A program made the translations under genes and the position numbers. The notes below the pieces were generated by a model. The model was not told where the DNA came from and did not search any database. It saw nothing but the letters and a program-made list of their open reading frames with translations. DNA of 64,000 bases from Membranipora membranacea. Lineage: Eukaryota > Bryozoa > Gymnolaemata > Cheilostomatida > Membraniporidae. The DNA lies in NCBI GenBank assembly GCA_914767715.1, contig OU612065.1:24118001-24182000 (forward strand), read 5' to 3'. Positions 60,603 through 64,000 of the stretch are shown piece by piece; the first letter of the stretch is position 1, and each line of letters starts with the position of its first letter.

Positions 60603-61293
60603 CTGAAATAAAAATAATAACATTATTGATTTTTTGTTGTTGTATTTTTTGTAGTTTCCTATATTTACTTTGTATTTCTTGTATTTGAATATCATGTTGA
60701 CCGAGCAATGCATAGAAATGACCATGTATAAACAAAATATATATCAATAAACAAGTTTGTATGTGATATCATGTTTATTAATTTTTGTGGTAAAATTTCT
60801 TTTTTATCTTATATATCTTTTTATATTATATTTGAATGAATAATGTTATGTTAAGTTACACATGCCTGTATCTTAACACATCTTTCAGGTTATTTGCTAG
60901 GTATATTCGGTTGAAGTTGTCATACATCTGATTTTCACTACCTGGTTATAATGAATTAGCATTTGCGAGCAGTATGCAACTGATGGCCCCATATAATCAG
61001 GAAGGCTGAACTCTATAGATGTGATTAATTTCCACAACCGGATCATTTTCTATGGAAACCTTTGCACACGTCTACTGCCAAGTGGCAGGGTAGCTATTTT
61101 ATTGCAGCCACGTTGGCACGCATTATTATAATTAATCACAGGTGATGTTTTTTTAATGAGGTCAAAGGAAATTTTTTCACACTTGATCAATTCATTATAC
61201 TCATTCACTTATTTATTCATAATATTAATTATTATGGTATGGTAAGGGAAGGGGTACTGACGAGAGGGCACAACCAGGGCATCTGTAAGTAAT

Positions 61294-61369
61294 TAACCAT
61301 GGTGTAATGGTTAGCACTCTGGACTTTGAATCCAGCGGTCCGAGATGAGTTCAAATCTCGGTGGAACCT
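61294..61369 (+). pseudogene. tRNA-Gln (TTG) pseudogene
   Basis: The 5' acceptor arm is altered (TTAACCAT instead of GGTTCCAT). Five extra bases (ATGAG) interrupt the T stem before GTTCAAATC. The anticodon arm is intact and the 3' flank matches other copies (TGTTTTTGAGGCTG). The lost acceptor pairing makes it very unlikely to be functional. Confidence 0.75.
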
Positions 61370-61885
61370 GTTTTTGAGGCTGTCGTGCATTGTGGGATGA
61401 ATATAAGAAAAAATAACTGATGGTTAATTCTGTAACATAGCCCCTCTAGTCAACAATCACTCATAACTTAGGCCCATAAATACTCGAGGTTGGGTGAGAG
61501 GAGGGGCAAGAAGTTGGTGCCAAATTTGGGGCGAGAGGATGGATGCGGGTTCATTTGAATGAAGTATATTTTGTCAAAACACGTATGCATAAAAATGTAT
61601 TTTAGGATGTTTGGTACTGACCTGGCCTGACCTGGCATTATCACAACCAACCATATACTCTACTTTTTCTAGGAATTTACAATTATTTGTAAAGAAGTTC
61701 AAATCTATGTAATTGTATGTTTTCAGCAATTGGAATTTTCGAATAATTTGTTAAGAATATGTTTCCTGTGTGGGTTTCTGGTTGATCAGTTAGCCAAAAG
61801 ATCCCTGACACAGGTAACTCTGGTTTCCTAGGGGACAAGAAATGGACTTTTGTTGGAAATTAGAGAGTTGGTAAAGCCCAACCAG

Positions 61886-61957
61886 GGTTCCATGGTGTAA
61901 TGGTTAGCACTCTGGACTTTGAATCCAGCGATCCGAGTTCAAATCTCGGTGGAACCT
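61886..61957 (+). tRNA. tRNA-Gln (TTG)
   Basis: Intact copy with complete stems and a GTTTTT terminator. It faces the inverted copy at 62214-62285. The shared 3' flanks of the two form a diverged inverted repeat between them. Confidence 0.92.
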
Positions 61958-62213
61958 GTTTTTGAGGCTGTATTGCATTGTGGGACTAAATTTGAGACTG
62001 CAGTGTATAGTGGGACAAACAGTGAGCACACAACTCTGTCTTTGTCAGAGAAACAATAGCAACAAGCACACAAGTTTTTTCACCATGCATACTGATGATA
62101 GATATGCAGTGGATGTGTGCTTGCTGCTTTTGTGCCCTCACAGAGTTTCTCTGACAATGATGGAGTTATGGGCTCATATTGTTCATCCCATAATGCACTG
62201 CAGCCTCAAAAAA

Positions 62214-62285
62214 AGGTTCCACCGAGATTTGAACTCGGATCGCTGGATTCAAAGTCCAGAGTGCTAACCATTACACCATGGAACC
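62214..62285 (-). tRNA. tRNA-Gln (TTG), inverted copy
   Basis: Intact on the minus strand, with a run of seven T after the acceptor (62208-62214 read on minus). Its upstream flank (62286-62345 read on minus) matches the upstream flank of 62890, showing that a larger unit was inverted. Confidence 0.92.
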
Positions 62286-62889
62286 ATGGTTAAGCTCTTT
62301 CTAGACCTTCTGGTTTCTGGAGGAGTTAATCTATTGGTATCCAAGGAGCCTAGGATTGACTTGATTAAGATAATTTATATTCACAGGAAACAGATCTCTA
62401 ATTGCTGTAACCCTAAGTTGATTCATTAATTAGATAGCGAATCAGTCTTCTTTTTAGCTCTTTGGAGTGTTTTATGAGATTTACCTAAGATCACATGCCA
62501 AATATCTGATACAAACAAACATATGAAACCAGATATTTTTCAATCCAATAATTCAAGCACTTTTATCACAAGATAAGTCTTGTTGGGGTGATAAAAGCTC
62601 TCTATTCGTTGGAACAAAAAATCCAGTTTAACTGCTTGTTTGTATGAGAAAGTTATCAAGTGTGATTGGTGAGGTTTCATAAAAAAATGCTCCAAGGAGC
62701 TTAGAGGATGAATTTTTTACTGTCAGCATAATCGATCAAATTCAGGTAGCAGAAATGAAGCATTTTCAGAATAACCATGATCTATTTCTAACCAATATTA
62801 GTGATCTTAATTAACTCCATTTTAGTCTCCTTGGAGACCAATAGATTAAATCCTCCAGAAACAAGAAGGTCTGGAATGAGCCTAACCGG

Positions 62890-62961
62890 GGTTCCATGGT
62901 GTAATGGTTAGCACTCTGGACTTTGAATCCAGCGATCCGAGTTCAAATCTCGGTGGAACCT
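62890..62961 (+). tRNA. tRNA-Gln (TTG)
   Basis: Intact copy followed by GTTTTTGAGGCTGCAGTGCA. Upstream the phrase AATCCTCCAGAAACAAGAAG is shared in diverged form with the copies at 63504 and 62285. Confidence 0.92.
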
Positions 62962-63503
62962 GTTTTTGAGGCTGCAGTGCATTATGGGAAAAACGGTATT
63001 GCAGTGCATTGTGGGATAAACTATGTGATCCCATAACTCCGTTGTTGTCCAAGAAACTTTGTGAGGGCAAAACAGCGGCAAGCATACAGGGTTAACAATG
63101 CAATTGTTAGAAAAGAAGGACACCATACATAATATAGATAGATGATAGAAATTATGAATATTGTGGTATTGTATTATTGTCATAGAGTGAGAGTACAGAG
63201 AGGTTAAGCTTTGGGCTATGATTAAAACACTCTGTTGGTAAGAATGAGAATCTGATTAATATAATGTAGTTATCCAGGGGAGTTTAAAAATTAAAAAAAC
63301 CCTCCATGGAGCTGAGTTGATGACTTTTTAAATGTCAGATTAATTAATCATTTTAAGGTAACATGAGTGAGTCATTTTCAGTATAATTATGCTCTGTTTC
63401 CAGGTGATTATTAATGAATTCGATTAAGCTCAATCTTAGTTTCCTTGGTGACCAAATGATGAACTCCTCCAGAAACCAGAAGCTCTGGAATGTGTCTACC
63501 CAG

Positions 63504-63575
63504 GGTTCCACGGTGTAATGGTTAGCACTCTGGACTTTGAATGTAGGGATCCGAGTTCAAATCTCGGTGGAACCT
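63504..63575 (+). pseudogene. tRNA-Gln (TTG) relic with broken anticodon stem
   Basis: Acceptor and T arms are intact, but the 3' side of the anticodon stem reads TGTAG instead of TCCAG, leaving two or three mismatches. One more change (CACGG for CATGG) is in the 5' part. It is either a recent pseudogene or a poorly folding gene. Confidence 0.65.
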
Positions 63576-63751
63576 GTTTTTGAGGCTGCAGTGCATTGTG
63601 GGATAAACTGTGTGGCTACAGTGCATTGTGGGACAAACTGTGAGGGCACACAACTCCGTCATTAACAGAAAACTCAGTCTCCCACCCTCCCTGTTGGCAC
63701 AACAGCGGTAAGTTCACAGAGTTAGCATTGCATCACACCATAAATATAAAG

Positions 63752-63774
63752 GATATATATATATATATATATAT
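63752..63774 (+). repeat. AT dinucleotide microsatellite
   Basis: About 11 AT units downstream of the last tRNA-Gln relic, in dynein intron sequence. Confidence 0.85.
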
Positions 63775-64000
63775 ACATATCGTGATACCTAAGGAGGTAC
63801 ACTGCTACTAATATAGTATCTAGTCGCCAGTTGTGAAGTGAGAAATCAAAGAGCTAAGTCTCTCTCTCTTATTGGTTAGTAATAAAATATGGTCTACAAG
63901 GTTTGTCATCAAGGTTAATTGGTAAAATTTTGTGTAGCAAACCAAAGAGCTAAGATGATGACTTTTTCATTGTACAATTATTCAATGTATTTGAAGTAAC

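Larger units (their letters stand above)
60603..64000. other. Dynein intron with tRNA-Gln array
   Basis: No dynein exon encoding the AAA2 P-loop was found between 60603 and the window end, so this appears to be one long intron or several without visible exons. It contains five tRNA-Gln copies in repeated units of roughly 0.4-0.6 kb and an AT dinucleotide run at 63752-63774. Open frames here simply run through tRNA copies and their flanks. Confidence 0.55.

Noticed and set aside
62882-63183. Overlapping open frames near the right edge
   Set aside because: They read through tRNA-Gln copies and their repeated flanks on the wrong strand.
1-64000. CRISPR arrays, operons, bacterial-type regulatory sites
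   Set aside because: The window is spliced eukaryotic DNA; repeats lack regular spacers and no prokaryotic gene structure is present.

Overview
This is eukaryotic, animal-type DNA. It is AT-rich and every protein gene is split by introns of roughly 0.1-3.5 kb with GT-AG borders. tRNA genes and tRNA-derived short interspersed elements lie inside introns. Three genes are recognisable and all three are ciliary: a tectonic (transition zone), TTC26/IFT56 (intraflagellar transport complex B) and an inner-arm axonemal dynein heavy chain closest to DNAH3. That fits a metazoan with motile cilia and a fairly compact genome, probably a marine or early-branching invertebrate. I cannot name the species. 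All exon models were assembled by hand from splice signals, reading frame and phase.

Layout. (1) 281-14088, plus strand: the 3' 19 exons of a tectonic gene whose 5' end lies left of the window. Its last intron (10365-13886) holds a complete small antisense gene (11461-13008, minus): signal peptide, EGF-like domain and a Cys-rich tail, 134 aa. (2) 14886-21083, minus: a ten-exon secreted protein of about 455 aa that I do not recognise, convergent with the tectonic gene. (3) 21084-26870: no convincing gene. It contains an imperfect tandem duplication (23394-24442 and 24516-25908), hairpin elements and simple repeats. (4) 26871-28657, minus: a two-exon, mostly disordered protein of 405 aa, not recognised. 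(5) 29461-38857, minus: TTC26/IFT56, complete, 558 aa, with a tandemly duplicated 64-nt exon that looks mutually exclusive. (6) 39756-60602, minus: the C-terminal 2381 aa of a DNAH3-like heavy chain, from late AAA2 to the stop codon. The rest lies beyond the right edge. Several in-frame optional exons or microexons fall inside its AAA4 and AAA5 modules. (7) 60603-64000: dynein intron sequence carrying an array of tRNA-Gln(TTG) genes and relics. Two more tRNA-Gln genes sit in the stalk intron near 51 kb.

How the genes relate: tectonics act at the transition zone gate. IFT56 is an IFT-B subunit tied in other organisms to transport of motility proteins, including dynein cargo. The DNAH3-type chain is one of the motors of the inner dynein arm. 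The neighbourhood therefore groups gate, transporter and motor functions. Whether this is selected or chance is not shown by the sequence.
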